Notes: a model not told the origin generated them from the letters alone. A stretch of DNA of 64,000 bases from CALMEC01 sp963777565 (GCA_963777565.1 CAVZQZ010000009.1:744001-808000); one strand, 5' to 3'. Counted from the first letter of the stretch, positions 54,409 through 64,000 are shown. Made by a program: numbers and translations.

Positions 54409-57400
54409 ACACCTCAGGGCGAGACGCTCTTCATCCCCAACGTCACGACCGACGTCGGCCTCTCGCCGCCGTTCAACTCCCTGTTCACGATCTTCGGCCA
54501 GTTCTTCGACCACGGCGTCGACCAAACGGTCAAGGGCGGCGGCACGGTCTTCGTGCCGCTCAAGGACGACGACCCGCTCATCGCCGGCAAGGACCACATC
54601 CGCGGCGACGACCCGAACACGACCGCTGACGAGTCGGCGGACGATCTCCCGCCCAACCTGCGGTTCATGGTCCTTACCCGAGGCAAGAACCAGCCTGGCC
54701 CCGACGGCATCCTCGGTGACAACCCGGCCACGCCGGCCGTGGACGAGAGCGCGGACGACGTCCACGACGCCGACAACACGGACTCCCCGTTCGTCGACCA
54801 GAGCCAGACCTACACGTCGCACGCCGCGCACCAGGTGTTCCTGCGCGAGTACGTCATGAGGGCAGGCAAGCCGGTTCCGACCGGCAAGCTCTTGCACTCC
54901 GCGGACGGCGGCATGGCTACCTGGGGCCAGCTCAAGCAGGAGGCGGCCTCCAAGCTCGGCCTTCAGCTTCGCGACGTCGACGCACTCGACATCCCGATGG
55001 TGGCGGCGGACCTCTACGGCAACTTCATCCCCGGCCCGAACGGATTCGCCCAGTACGTGACCGAGACGGGCCTCGTCGAGGGCAACCCGGCGGCCGACGG
55101 CGGCAAGGGCGTCCTGCCCCCCGCCAACGTCAAGCACTTCGACATCGCCTTCCTGACGGACATCGCCCACAACGCGGATCCGAGCGGTGGGAAGCCCGCC
55201 GACGACAACGACACCGCCGGGACGAGCCTCGGCCCGATCCAGGCCGGCCGCTACGACGATGAGCTGCTCGACCAGCACTTCATCGCCGGTGACGGGCGCG
55301 TCAACGAGAACATCGCGCTGACCGCCGTGCACCAGATCTTCCACTCGGAGCACGACCGCCTCGTCGACGACATCAAGCACACGCTCATCAGGACCGCCAA
55401 CCTGTCGGCGCTCAACGAGTGGCTCGTGACGCCGCTGGCCTCGGTCCCGACGGACCCGGCCGCGATCGAGACCCTCGTCAACGACGTCGCCGCATGGCGC
55501 GGCGACCGCCTCTTCCAGGCGGCGCGCTTCGTGACCGAGATGGAGTACCAGCACCTGGTCTTCGAGGAGTTCGCCCGCAAGGTGCAGCCCCTCATCAACC
55601 CGTTCGCCGCTTCGCGTTCACCCAGACGAACATCAACCCGGCCGTCAAGGCCGAGTTCGCCCACGCGGTGTACCGCTTCGGGCACTCGATGCTCACCGAG
55701 GCGATCGCCCGCAAGAACGAGGACGGTTCGACGAACGACATCAAGCTGCTCGACGGGTTCCTCAACCCCGCCGCGTACACCCAGGGTGGAAGCGCGGGCA
55801 CGCTGAACTCGCAGCAGGCCGCCGGGAGCATCCTCATGGGGCTGTCCGACCAGACCGGCAACGAGATCGACGAGTTCGTGACGGACACCCTGCGCAACAA
55901 CCTGCTGGGTCTCCCGCTCGACCTGCCGACGATCAACATGGCCCGGGCGCGCAGTGAGGGCATCCCGCCGCTCAACGAGGTCCGTCGCCAGCTCTACGAC
56001 GCGACGAAGGACTCGCAGCTCAAGCCGTACACCGACTGGATCGACTTCGGCATGCAGCTCAAGCACCCCGAGTCGCTCGTGAACTTCGTCGCGGCCTACG
56101 GCAAGCACCCGAGCATCACGTCCGTGACGACGATCGCGGCCAAGCGTGAGGCGGCACGACTCATCGTCAACCCAAGCGTTACCGACACGCCGCCCGCCGA
56201 CGCGGCCGCGTTCCTCAACGGCACCGACAGCTGGGCGAACCAGCCCACCGGCCTCAACGACGTCGACCTGTGGGTCGGCGGCCTGGCCGAGCGGACGAAC
56301 CTGTTCGGCGGCCTGCTCGGCAGCACGTTCAACTACGTGTTCGAGAGCCAGCTCACCGACCTGCAGAACGGCGACCGCTTCTACTACCTCGGCCGCACCC
56401 CGGGCATGAACCTGCGGGCGCAGCTCGAGGGCAACTCGTTCGCCGAGCTGGTTATGCGCAACACGACCGCGCACACGCTGAAGGCCGACGCGTTCGCGAC
56501 GGCTGACTGCAAGTTCGAGCTCAAGAACCTCCCCGCATCCGACGAGCCGTTCACCACCAACATCCTCACCGACGACCCCGCGTCGGAATGCGACGAGAAC
56601 AAGGTGCTCATCCGCATGGCCGACGGCACCATCCGGTACCGCATGACCAACACGGTCGACCCGTCGGGCATCAACGCCCAGAGCGTCTACAACGGCCGTG
56701 ACGACAAGCCCGACAAGATCTTCGGAGGCGTCGACAACGACACGTTCCTCGGGAACGGCGGCAACGACATCATCGAGGGTAGCGACGGCGCCGACATCGC
56801 GCTCGGCGGCGAGGGCAACGACATCATCACCGACATCGCCGGTGACGACGTCCACAAGGGCGGCCCCGGCAACGACGCCATCGAAGCCGGTCCCGGCCTC
56901 GACATCATCATGGGTGGCGACGGCAAGGACTTCATGAACGGTGGCGCCAACATCAACGAGATCTTCGCCGGCAACGGCGACGACTTCGTCATCGTCGGCC
57001 AGGGCGAGGACCTCGGTCAGGGCGACGGCGGCGACGACTGGCTGGAGGGTGGCGACCAGCCGGACCTCCTCCAGGGCGACAGCGGCAGCCTGTTCTTCGA
57101 CGACCACAACGCACCGGGCCATGACGTCTTCGTCGGCCAGGCCGGCGACGACGACTACGACATGGAAGGTGGCGACGACATCGCGGTCGCCGGACCCGGC
57201 ATCGAGAAGACCGCCGGAGCCGCGGGCTTCGACTGGTCCATCGGCTTCTCCGACCCGCAGCCGCAGGACGCGGACCTCGAGCTCAAGATCCTGCCCGCGG
57301 ACAACATCCTCGCGGTGGACGTCCGGGACAGGTTCAACGAGATCGAGGCGCTCTCGGGCGGGCCGCTCAACGACAGCCTCAAGGGCGACAGCATCGTCCC

Positions 57401-58330
57401 CGCCGACGCGGCGGCAGGTGCCGGCGTCGTCGGCTGCGACGTGCTCGACCAGGCGGGCGTCGACCGCATCAGCGGCCTCGACGACATCGTCCCGACCCTG
57501 AGCACCCCGTCGGGCCCGATCATCGCGGCCTCCCAGACCAACGCTTGCAACATCACCGGCAACGTCTGGGGCGACGGCAACATCCTCCTCGGTGGCGGCG
57601 GCAGCGACCTCCTCGAGGGGCGCGGCGCCAACGACATCCTCGACGGCGACCGGTACCTGAACGTCCGGCTGAGCGTCAGGCAGCCCGGCAACCCGGGGGT
57701 TGAGCTCGGCTCGACCGACCTCATGGAGAACAAGGCCGTCAGCGGGGACTTCGGTCCCGGCACCGCCGGCATGACCCTCCAGCAGGCGGTGTTCGCCGGC
57801 CTGGTCAACCCCGGCAACATCGTCATCGTCCGCGAGATCGTCACCGCACCGGCGAGCGTTCCGGCAGCGGTGGACACGGCGGTCTTCTCCGACGTCCGGG
57901 CCAACTACAACATCACAACTGTTGCCGGCGTCACCACCGTGGCGCACCTCGCGGGCACCGGCGCGGACGGCATCGACACCCTCCGCAACGTCGAGCGGCT
58001 GCAGTTCATCGACCAGACGATCACGGTTCCCGGCACCGCACCCGCAGTCAACACCCCGGCCTCGGGCACGCCGGCCATCACCGGTACCGCGCGGGCAGGG
58101 CTCGTGCTCAGCGCGACGAACGGCAACCTCGCCGACGTCGACGGCATCGCAACGGTCACCTTCGTGTGGCAGGCGTCGATCGCCGGTAACAACAACGTGT
58201 TTGCCAACATCGCAGGTGCCACCGGAGTGAACTTCACTCCCACCACCGCCCAGGTCGGCCGGCTCGTCCGAGTCGTGGCGACCGTGACCGACGTCTTCGG
58301 ATCGGTCACACCTGGGCGCACCTCGGCGCC

Positions 58331-59044
58331 GGTGGGTCCGGTCGCCGCGGCGCCCGCACCCATCCCCCCGGTGGGGAACCGCGCCGCGCAGGGCACGCCC
58401 GTCATCATCGACGCGGTTACCGGGGTTGCCCTCGCGGGCCGTCCCCGGGTCAACGAGCAGCTCGGCGCCGACACCAGCCCGATCACCGACCAGGACGGAC
58501 TCGTCGGCACGGTGTTCCGCTACCAGTGGCAGCAGAGCGCCAACGGCGTCAACTTCACCAACATCGCCGGCGCCACCGGCCGCGGGTTCGTCCCAACCGA
58601 CACGCAGGTCGGACTCGTGCTCCGGGTGGTCGTCTCGTTCACCGACAACCGCGGGTTCAACGAGACGCGAACCTCCGCGGCGACCCTCGACGTGCGGCCC
58701 GCCCGCGGACGCGGCGGACGCCCGGCGGTGATCGTCCTCAGCGGCGTCTCGGTGCCACGGACGGTGACGGCCAGCACCATCGCCACATCCGGACTGTCGC
58801 TGTCCTTCACGGCCCCCGCCCGCACCACACTGGTCCGGGTCGCGGTGTTCCGCGTCGGAACGAAGAAGCCGCTGGTCACGCAGTACATCAAGGTCAAAAG
58901 CGGCAAGGTCAACACCAAGCTCCGCACAGCCGCAATGAAGCGGGCGCTGCGGATCAAGGGCCGCTACCGCCTCGAGTTCACCCCCGGCACCAGCCGGACG
59001 CAACTCGGCAAAACGACGGTGCGGATGGTGACCGTCCGTCGGTA
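58331..59044 (+). repeat. Near-identical 3' segment, copy 2
   Basis: This is the partner of 52159-52872, offset by 6172 bp without indels. The stop codon differs (TAA here, TAG in gene 1). Confidence 0.85.
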
Positions 59045-59070
59045 AACGACATCACCTGATCCACCTCGAC

Positions 59071-59098
59071 GTGCTGGCCCGCCTCGGCGGGCCAGCAC
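59071..59098 (+). terminator. Terminator of peroxidase gene 2
   Basis: A perfect 12-bp stem (GTGCTGGCCCGC / GCGGGCCAGCAC, loop CTCG) is followed by ACATTTTGG. Confidence 0.75.
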
Positions 59099-59172
59099 AC
59101 ATTTTGGGGCCGTACGCGGAAACCCCCCGAAGGTCGTGCCCAGACCCCTCATTCGGGGGGCGCGCGGAGACG

Positions 59173-59182
59173 CATGTGACCG
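59173..59182 (+). promoter_or_regulatory. CATGTGACC motif before the cupredoxin gene
   Basis: CATGTGACCG ends 39 nt before GTG 59222, almost the same distance as in the two peroxidase genes. Confidence 0.4.
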
Positions 59183-59221
59183 TATCGTCATTTTTAGCGT
59201 TTTCGGAGAAAGGACTCCCCG

Positions 59222-60259
59222 GTGTCACGGTCCCGCCGCATCCCCATCGCCTTGGCCTCGGCCTGCGCCTGCGCACTGTTCGGTGGCACGGCGCTCGGCG
59301 CGAACACGACGATCGCCGTCGGCAACAACAAGACGCTCAGCCCGAACAACGGGTCGGCGACGATCGGGCTCGGGGACACGATCACCTGGGCCTGGGTGGG
59401 TCCCGATACCGGCCATGCCATGGAGTCGGGCGCGGGTCAGACCGAGAGCTGGGATTCGGACCCGGGCATCGCGGATCCGAACCACAATATCGGCGACACG
59501 TTCGTGCATCAGTTCACGCACACCGGCGCCTTCAACTACCACTGCCGGATCCACCCGGACAAGATGTTCGGCGTCATCACGGTCACCGGCGCGACCGGTG
59601 TGCCGACGGCGTCGTTCACCATCACGCCCGCCTCGGGCGCGATCGTCGGCCAGACCGTGAGCTTCGACGGGTCGGCCTCGTCGGACCCCGACGGCGTGCT
59701 GATGAGCTATGAGTGGGACCTCGACGGCGACGGGTCGTTCGAGACGTCCGGGGCGACGCCGTCGCGTGCGTATGGTGCGGCCGGGACTGTCAGCGTGAAG
59801 CTCCGGGTGACCGACAACGCGGCGAACCGGAACACGGCGACGAAGACCCTCACGATCTCGGATCCGCCGCCGGTGATCCCCTCGGTCATCAACCCCTTCG
59901 TGCCGCCGGTGGTCGTGACGCCGCCGGCGCCCGCCGTGGCGAAGCTGGTGTTCACCGGCGCCGCGAAGCAGAAGGCCGCCGACAAGCGGGGCGTCACGGT
60001 GATGGCGACGTGCGACCTGGCGTGCATGGTGACTGCGACCGGGTCGATCAACCTGCCGGGCGGCAAGAAGGTGGTGCTCGTGAAGCTCACGAAGGCCCTG
60101 CCCGCCGGCGCACAGACGAAGGTGGTGCTGCTCGTGCCGAAGGCGTCGCGCGCGACCGTTCAGAAGCTGCTCGCCAAGGGCAAGGTCCTGACGGCGTCCC
60201 TGGTCCTGAAGACCGCCGACGGCTCCAAGCTCAGCAAGACCTTCAAGCTCATCCGCTAG
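59222..60259 (+). CDS. Secreted cupredoxin with PKD domain
   Basis: The 345-residue protein has a signal peptide (ALASACACALFGGTALGA), a plastocyanin-like domain (residues ~27-122) with type-1 copper ligands H65 in DTGHAM, C108 and H111 in YHCRIHPDKM and probably M115, then a PKD domain (VGQTVSFDGSASSDPDG), a Pro-rich linker and a Lys-rich C-terminal domain (residues ~240-345). The Met is four residues after the His, so its role as axial ligand is uncertain. GTG 59222 has AAAGGA upstream. It may pass electrons to or from the peroxidases. Confidence 0.85.
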   Translation: MSRSRRIPIALASACACALFGGTALGANTTIAVGNNKTLSPNNGSATIGLGDTITWAWVGPDTGHAMESGAGQTESWDSDPGIADPNHNIGDTFVHQFTHTGAFNYHCRIHPDKMFGVITVTGATGVPTASFTITPASGAIVGQTVSFDGSASSDPDGVLMSYEWDLDGDGSFETSGATPSRAYGAAGTVSVKLRVTDNAANRNTATKTLTISDPPPVIPSVINPFVPPVVVTPPAPAVAKLVFTGAAKQKAADKRGVTVMATCDLACMVTATGSINLPGGKKVVLVKLTKALPAGAQTKVVLLVPKASRATVQKLLAKGKVLTASLVLKTADGSKLSKTFKLIR

Positions 60260-60260
60260 C

Positions 60261-60455
60261 CGGTCCCGGGCCATGGGCGATCGCCACGGGCGGTGATCGA
60301 TCCCGGGCGCTCAACGATCGGCGGCCGGGCCGTTCGACGTACGGGCGCGAGCAAGCGGCGATCGGTGGTCCCGGGCGTCAACGATTGTCAATCGGTCGAT
60401 GAGTGGTCCCGGGTATTAACAATCGGCCGAAGCGCGAATGTTAATACCCGGGACC
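60261..60455. repeat. Imperfect direct repeats ending in a perfect 17-bp inverted repeat
   Basis: Copies resembling GGTCCCGGGCGTCAACGATCGG start near 60261, 60294, 60360 and 60398. The last forms one arm (GGTCCCGGGTATTAACA, 60405-60421) of a perfect inverted repeat with TGTTAATACCCGGGACC (60439-60455), loop 17 nt. It may end the cupredoxin transcript or bind a protein. Further CCCGGGACG copies occur up to about 60770. Confidence 0.6.
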
Positions 60456-61193
60456 GAGTTGAGCGACGGTCACGGGACGTCACGCCGCTGCCGTGATCGG
60501 GCGGCAACCGCACGGCGAGCGGCCTCGGTGCAACGGTCGGTCACCACAGTGTCACCGCTTCCCCACAGCATGGACCGGCGGACTCCATCCGACCGATCTC
60601 GCGTTTCGGACCAGTCCGAGGGTACGCGGCGTGATCGTGGGGTCGGCGGGGGCGACCGCCGACCCCCCACGTTCGCACGTGGTGCCGAGCAAGCATGTGG
60701 CGGTTGCGCCCGGGACGATGGATCGGCCCAGAGGCGATCGTCCGCCCGGGACGTCAAACGCGACCGACCGGTTAGGTCCTCGAGATCCGTGACCGGGGTG
60801 CCGCCCTACGAGGGTCGGGTAGACGACGCAGTGGCACTCGGTCAACGCGATCAGCTTCTCGAGCGCGTCCTTCGCTCGCATTCGGAGTCGAGCGCGAACC
60901 GGGGCGAGAGCCTGGCCGGATCCCACCGAGCAGGTCACCCTCGCGCCGCCCGTCGCCGTGGGCCCGGAGCGTGACGAGCGCCTGTGACCGCCCGGGTGCG
61001 CGTCTTTGAGCGGACGCTGGATCTCCCGTCACGACGCCGCATACATCCGCCGACCATCCCCGTTCGCCGGGCGGCCGGTCAAGCGACGCGCCTGGCTGAT
61101 ACGTGCGCGTGTGAACCAACCTCGACGGTCGTGCGTAGTCCTTGGTGAATCACGAGGGCGCCGGCGCCTCGACACACCAACGAGAGGAACAAC
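60456..61193. other. Gene-poor region before the DUF4331 gene
   Basis: I see no supported gene here. It contains scattered CCCGGGACG repeats, an 11-bp hairpin at 60639-60666 (GGGGTCGGCGG/CCGCCGACCCC), a TGTGACCGCCCGG match to the peroxidase element at 60983-60995, and a GAGAGGAAC ribosome site at the end. A TGAACC-N16-CGTAGT pair about 60 nt before the start could be an ECF-type promoter, but this is weak. Confidence 0.4.
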
Positions 61194-62681
61194 GTGCGAA
61201 TCAACAGACGCAAGGCGCTCATCGTGGCGCCGACGCTGGCGTTGACAGCGGCGGTTGCGCTGATCCCGACGTTCGCAGGGGGCTCGAGCCATCGTGAAGC
61301 ACCCGCGATCAGTCAGGACCCAACGGCCGACATCACCGATCTCTACGCCTTCACCAGCCCCGACCGTCCCGACACCGCCACGCTCGTGGCGAACTACATC
61401 CCGTTCGAGGAGCCGGCGGGCGGTCCGAACTTCTTCCACTTCTCCGACAACGCTCGGTACGCGATCAACATCGACAACACCGGTGATGGCGAGAAGGACA
61501 TCACCTACCGCTTCCGCTTTTTCACCCGGACAGTCAACGAGAACAGCTTCCTTTACAACACCGGCCCGGTCACCTACGACACGGCCACGGGCTCGTACAA
61601 GAACCTGAACGTCGTTCAGACCTACGACGTCACCCGGGTGACCTACCGACCGAACGGCTCGGTGAAGTCCGTCAAGCTTCTCGGCCGCAAGCTCCTTTCC
61701 CCGCCGAACAACGTGGGACCCAAGTCCACCCCGAATTACGCGTCCGCGCTCGTTCCCCCGGCGATCCACAGCCTCAAAGGTGGCGTCAAGGTGTTCGCCG
61801 GTCAGCGTGACGACTCGTTCTTCGTCGACCTCGGAGCAACGTTCGATCTCGTCAACATCGACGCACCCGGCCGCCCGGGCATCGGCCTCGGCGACATGGG
61901 CGGTGGCGACGACGGGCTCACCGGCTACAACGTCCACACCATCGCCATCCAGGTCCCCAAGTCGGATCTGACGCGAAGCGGCAAGACGCCGACCGATGCG
62001 AACAGCACCTCCTCGGTCATTGGTGTCTACGGCTCCGCGGAGCGTCAGCGCCCGGCGAGGATCGGCAAGGGCAAGAGCGCCCGCCTGGGCCTGCAGTGGT
62101 CGCAGGTCTCCCGTCTCGGCAACCCCCTCATCAACGAGGTCATCATTCCGCTCGGCCGTAAGGACAAGTGGAACGTGACTAGTCCGGCAGATGACGGGCA
62201 GTTCGGTGGGCACTACGCCAAGCCCGAGCTCGCCGCGGCGATCAACCTGCTGTTCCCGGGGGCCGTCAACGCTCCAGAGACGAACCGCAAGGACCTCGTC
62301 ACGATTCTGCTCAAGGGGCTTCCGCCCGGAAACCCGACCGGCCTCGTCAACCAGATCGGCAACGCGCCGAGGATCGCAGACCTCCTGCGACTCAACCTGG
62401 CGATCCCGCCGGCGGCCACCCCCAGCCGCCTCGGCGCGGTCGGTGGCGACGCTGCCGGATACCCCAACGGCCGGCGCCTCGCCGACGATGTCGTCGACAT
62501 CTCCGAGAAGGCGGTCGGCGGTGCCCTCGCGCCCCTGTTCGGCCTGCCGGCTCCGACGGCGAACGCCGCGAAGCTCGGTGACGGCGTCGACACGAACGAC
62601 CAGGCGTTCCTGTCGAGCTTCCCCTACGTCGCGACCCCGCTGTCGGGCTTCGACGTGAAGCACCCGCGGCCCGCCTTCTAG
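61194..62681 (+). CDS. Secreted DUF4331 protein
   Basis: The 495-residue protein has a signal peptide (ALIVAPTLALTAAVALIPTFAGG) followed directly by the family hallmark SSHREAPAISQDPTADITDLYAFTSPD. It also has VNENSFLYNTGPVTYD and a Gly-rich DMGGGDDGLTGYNVHTIAIQVP segment. DUF4331 proteins are exported, of unknown function, and are often next to TPR proteins in actinobacteria, as here. GTG 61194 follows GAGAGGAACAAC. Confidence 0.92.
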   Translation: MRINRRKALIVAPTLALTAAVALIPTFAGGSSHREAPAISQDPTADITDLYAFTSPDRPDTATLVANYIPFEEPAGGPNFFHFSDNARYAINIDNTGDGEKDITYRFRFFTRTVNENSFLYNTGPVTYDTATGSYKNLNVVQTYDVTRVTYRPNGSVKSVKLLGRKLLSPPNNVGPKSTPNYASALVPPAIHSLKGGVKVFAGQRDDSFFVDLGATFDLVNIDAPGRPGIGLGDMGGGDDGLTGYNVHTIAIQVPKSDLTRSGKTPTDANSTSSVIGVYGSAERQRPARIGKGKSARLGLQWSQVSRLGNPLINEVIIPLGRKDKWNVTSPADDGQFGGHYAKPELAAAINLLFPGAVNAPETNRKDLVTILLKGLPPGNPTGLVNQIGNAPRIADLLRLNLAIPPAATPSRLGAVGGDAAGYPNGRRLADDVVDISEKAVGGALAPLFGLPAPTANAAKLGDGVDTNDQAFLSSFPYVATPLSGFDVKHPRPAF

Positions 62682-62695
62682 GCACCGCGTCACCC

Positions 62696-62725
62696 GTGTG
62701 GGGGCCGCCTCCCCGGCCCCCACAC
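62696..62725 (+). terminator. Hairpin after the DUF4331 gene
   Basis: An 11-bp stem (GTGTGGGGGCC / GGCCCCCACAC, loop 8 nt) lies 14 nt after the stop and before the TPR gene. It has no U-tract, so it may only weaken read-through. Confidence 0.55.
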
Positions 62726-62743
62726 ACAACCCTTCGAGATCAC

Positions 62744-64000
62744 ATGAAGCGCAGGCTCATCCCGATCATCTCCGTCGCGGCCGCGGCGATCGCCGCGTTT
62801 GCGATCGCCGCGGCCGTTCTCGACCGTGGGCGCGCCGCCCCGCCCCGGGTTCCGGTGACGGTGGCGACGAGCGCCGCGGGCCTCGTCAGCCAGGCGCAGG
62901 AGCGACTCCGGCAGGCGCCGGACGACGTTCGCGCCCTCGCGACCCTCGCGTCCGCGTCCCTGGAGCGCTTCCGCGAGACCGGCGACGCGAGCTGGTACGC
63001 GAAGACGCAGCAAGCGGCCGATCGCGCGCTCGTCCGCGACCCGAACGACGTCGAGGCGCTCGATGCCTCGGCGTCGCTCGCGAACAGCCGCCACCGGTTT
63101 GTCGAGGGCCTGCGGATCGCACGGCGGAGCATGGCGATCGGGCCGGATCGGTTCGCGCCGCTCGGGATCGCCGCCGACGCCCTGATCGAGCTGGGGCGCT
63201 ACGGCGAGGGGTTCGCCCTTGTCGAGCGTCGCCTCGCGCTGCGTCCCGACGGCGCCTCGTACAGCCGCGCCTCCTACGCCGCCGAGCTTCGTGGCGACCG
63301 GGCGCTCGCGATCGAGCTGATGTCGCTCGCGGTCGACGCGACCCGGGCGGGCAGCGAATCGCGCGCCTGGACACGTGTCGAGCTCGGCAAGCTCCACCTC
63401 GGCTCGGGCGACATCGCGGCGGCCGAGCGCGAGATGCGCCAGGCATTGCGTGAGCGCCCGGACGACCCCCGCGTGCTCGCCGGTCTCGGCCAGGTGCTCA
63501 TCGCCCGCGGGCGGCTCGACGAGGCGGCGGACCGGTATGGCCGGGCTGTCGAGTTGATGCCGCTGCCCGAGTACGCCGCGGCCCTCCACGAGATCGCTCA
63601 GGCTCGCGGGGACCGCCAGGGCGCCGCGGGCGACCTCGAGCTGCTCGACGGGGTGGAGCGGCTGCTCACCGCCAACGGCGCCCGGGTTGACCTGGAGCGG
63701 GCGCTGATCGACGCCGATCTGGGCCGCACCGGTCCGGAGGCGATCGCGCGAGCACGCGCTGCGCGCGCCCTGCAACCCGGGATCCTGGGCGACGACGCGC
63801 TCGGCTGGTCGCTCACCCGTGCCGGTCGATGCGCCGATGGCCTCAGCTACGCCCGGGCCAGCCTACGGCTCGGCACCCGCGACGCACGACTGCTCTTCCA
63901 CGCCGGGGCAGCCGCACGCTGCGCTGGCGAACGCGCCGACGCGGCCCGCTACCTCGAGCAGGCCCTTGAGCTCAACCCTCATTTCTCGGTGCGCTGGGCG
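62744..64000 (+). CDS. TPR-repeat exported protein, N-terminal part (cut by window edge)
   Basis: The frame is open for 419 codons to the end of the window. An N-terminal helix (LIPIISVAAAAIAAFAIAAAVL) acts as signal or membrane anchor. Tetratricopeptide repeats follow, for example AERAMRQALRERPDDPRVLAG-like units (EREMRQALRERPDDPRVLAG, DRYGRAVELMPLPEYAAAL), forming a protein-binding scaffold. It probably partners the DUF4331 protein, as often seen in actinobacteria. Confidence 0.85.
   Translation, partial: MKRRLIPIISVAAAAIAAFAIAAAVLDRGRAAPPRVPVTVATSAAGLVSQAQERLRQAPDDVRALATLASASLERFRETGDASWYAKTQQAADRALVRDPNDVEALDASASLANSRHRFVEGLRIARRSMAIGPDRFAPLGIAADALIELGRYGEGFALVERRLALRPDGASYSRASYAAELRGDRALAIELMSLAVDATRAGSESRAWTRVELGKLHLGSGDIAAAEREMRQALRERPDDPRVLAGLGQVLIARGRLDEAADRYGRAVELMPLPEYAAALHEIAQARGDRQGAAGDLELLDGVERLLTANGARVDLERALIDADLGRTGPEAIARARAARALQPGILGDDALGWSLTRAGRCADGLSYARASLRLGTRDARLLFHAGAAARCAGERADAARYLEQALELNPHFSVRWA

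Larger units (their letters stand above)
53113..59045 (+). pseudogene. Secreted animal-type heme peroxidase with RTX and Ig-like repeats, gene 2 (one frameshift)
   Basis: It is a tandem paralogue of gene 1 with the same layout: signal peptide with SRRGLAV, peroxidase domain with distal-His motif FGQFFDHGVD (54490-54519) and proximal FAHAVYRFGHSM (~55658-55692), RTX repeats GNGGNDIIEG / GEGNDIITD (~56720-57180) and Ig-like repeats to the stop. The frame is lost at about 55610 (TTCGCCGC-TTCGCG, one base short of the expected codon), just before the proximal-His motif, and is then open for over 1140 codons. Unlike gene 1, it has two extra EVQ repeats inserted after residue ~220. ATG 53113 follows AAGGAGG. 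Confidence 0.85.

Noticed and set aside
50500..57200. DNA tandem repeats in the peroxidase genes as a mobile or satellite element
   Set aside because: They are simply codons of RTX nonapeptides (GGxGxDxxx) in frame with the protein.
55251..59003. A 1250-codon reverse frame opposite peroxidase gene 2 (and a similar one opposite gene 1)
   Set aside because: The Asp/Gly/Val-rich sense codons leave few stops on the opposite strand. The antisense product has no domain and shows the RTX periodicity in reverse.
47477..59045. Insertion-sequence-mediated duplication of the peroxidase genes
   Set aside because: No transposase, terminal inverted repeat or target-site duplication was seen at the borders.
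60261..60455. CRISPR-like array
   Set aside because: Units are imperfect and unevenly spaced, there are no uniform spacers, and no cas gene is in the window.
60552..60938. A 128-codon reverse frame in the non-coding region before DUF4331
   Set aside because: It has no ribosome site, its translation is low in hydrophobic core and it overlaps the hairpin and repeats.

Overview
The window is about 64 kb of very GC-rich DNA with dense, strongly G/C-ending coding sequence, many GTG starts, ATGA/GTGA gene overlaps and several leaderless promoters (TANNNT box 6-8 nt before the start codon). With SufU-type Fe-S assembly, DUF4331 and secreted bacterial animal-type heme peroxidases, this points to an actinobacterium. 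I infer class Thermoleophilia (Solirubrobacter/Conexibacter-like), but no rRNA is present to prove it. Layout: 0-9.9 kb holds a partial membrane sensor, a SufU / SufT-like / A-type-carrier Fe-S operon, a large LuxR-type ATPase regulator, a monooxygenase-fold protein, a C-N hydrolase, a NifU-C protein, tRNA-Pro(CGG), a PAP2 membrane protein, a small gene behind a leader ORF and terminator hairpin, and a PBP4-type carboxypeptidase. 9.9-27.4 kb is housekeeping: surE-HAD-ligA, rph-rdgB with two downstream unknowns, an iron ABC importer with an operator-like inverted repeat, a sirtuin, an asparaginase, an aldo/keto reductase, twin alpha/beta hydrolases, murI, a flavin reductase and an isocitrate/isopropylmalate dehydrogenase relative. 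27.6-29.9 kb encodes two secreted proteins: a putative thioester (TQXA-like) adhesin and a CHRD protein. 30-46.5 kb is an exopolysaccharide locus: two CelD-like acyltransferases, FkbM methyltransferase, epimerase, Wzz-like protein with a degenerate kinase domain, GT2 and GT4 glycosyltransferases, Wzx flippase, Wzy/WaaL-like polymerase/ligase, polysaccharide deacetylase, priming sugar transferase and a GGDEF-like protein without the signature. Inside it lie two paralogues of an unrecognised secreted family (here called SPWNTP), one a lipoprotein and the other carrying C-terminal RTX repeats. 46.5-64 kb is a secreted redox and surface island: about 1 kb of mostly non-coding DNA with inverted repeats, two tandem 5-6 kb heme peroxidase/RTX genes (both frameshifted as given, with a nearly identical 714-bp 3' end), a cupredoxin-PKD protein, a repeat-rich non-coding stretch with a perfect 17-bp inverted repeat, a DUF4331 protein and a partial TPR protein. 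A CATGTGACC-type motif lies about 40 bp before the two peroxidases and the cupredoxin gene, which suggests shared control. No transposase, integrase, phage gene or CRISPR array was found.
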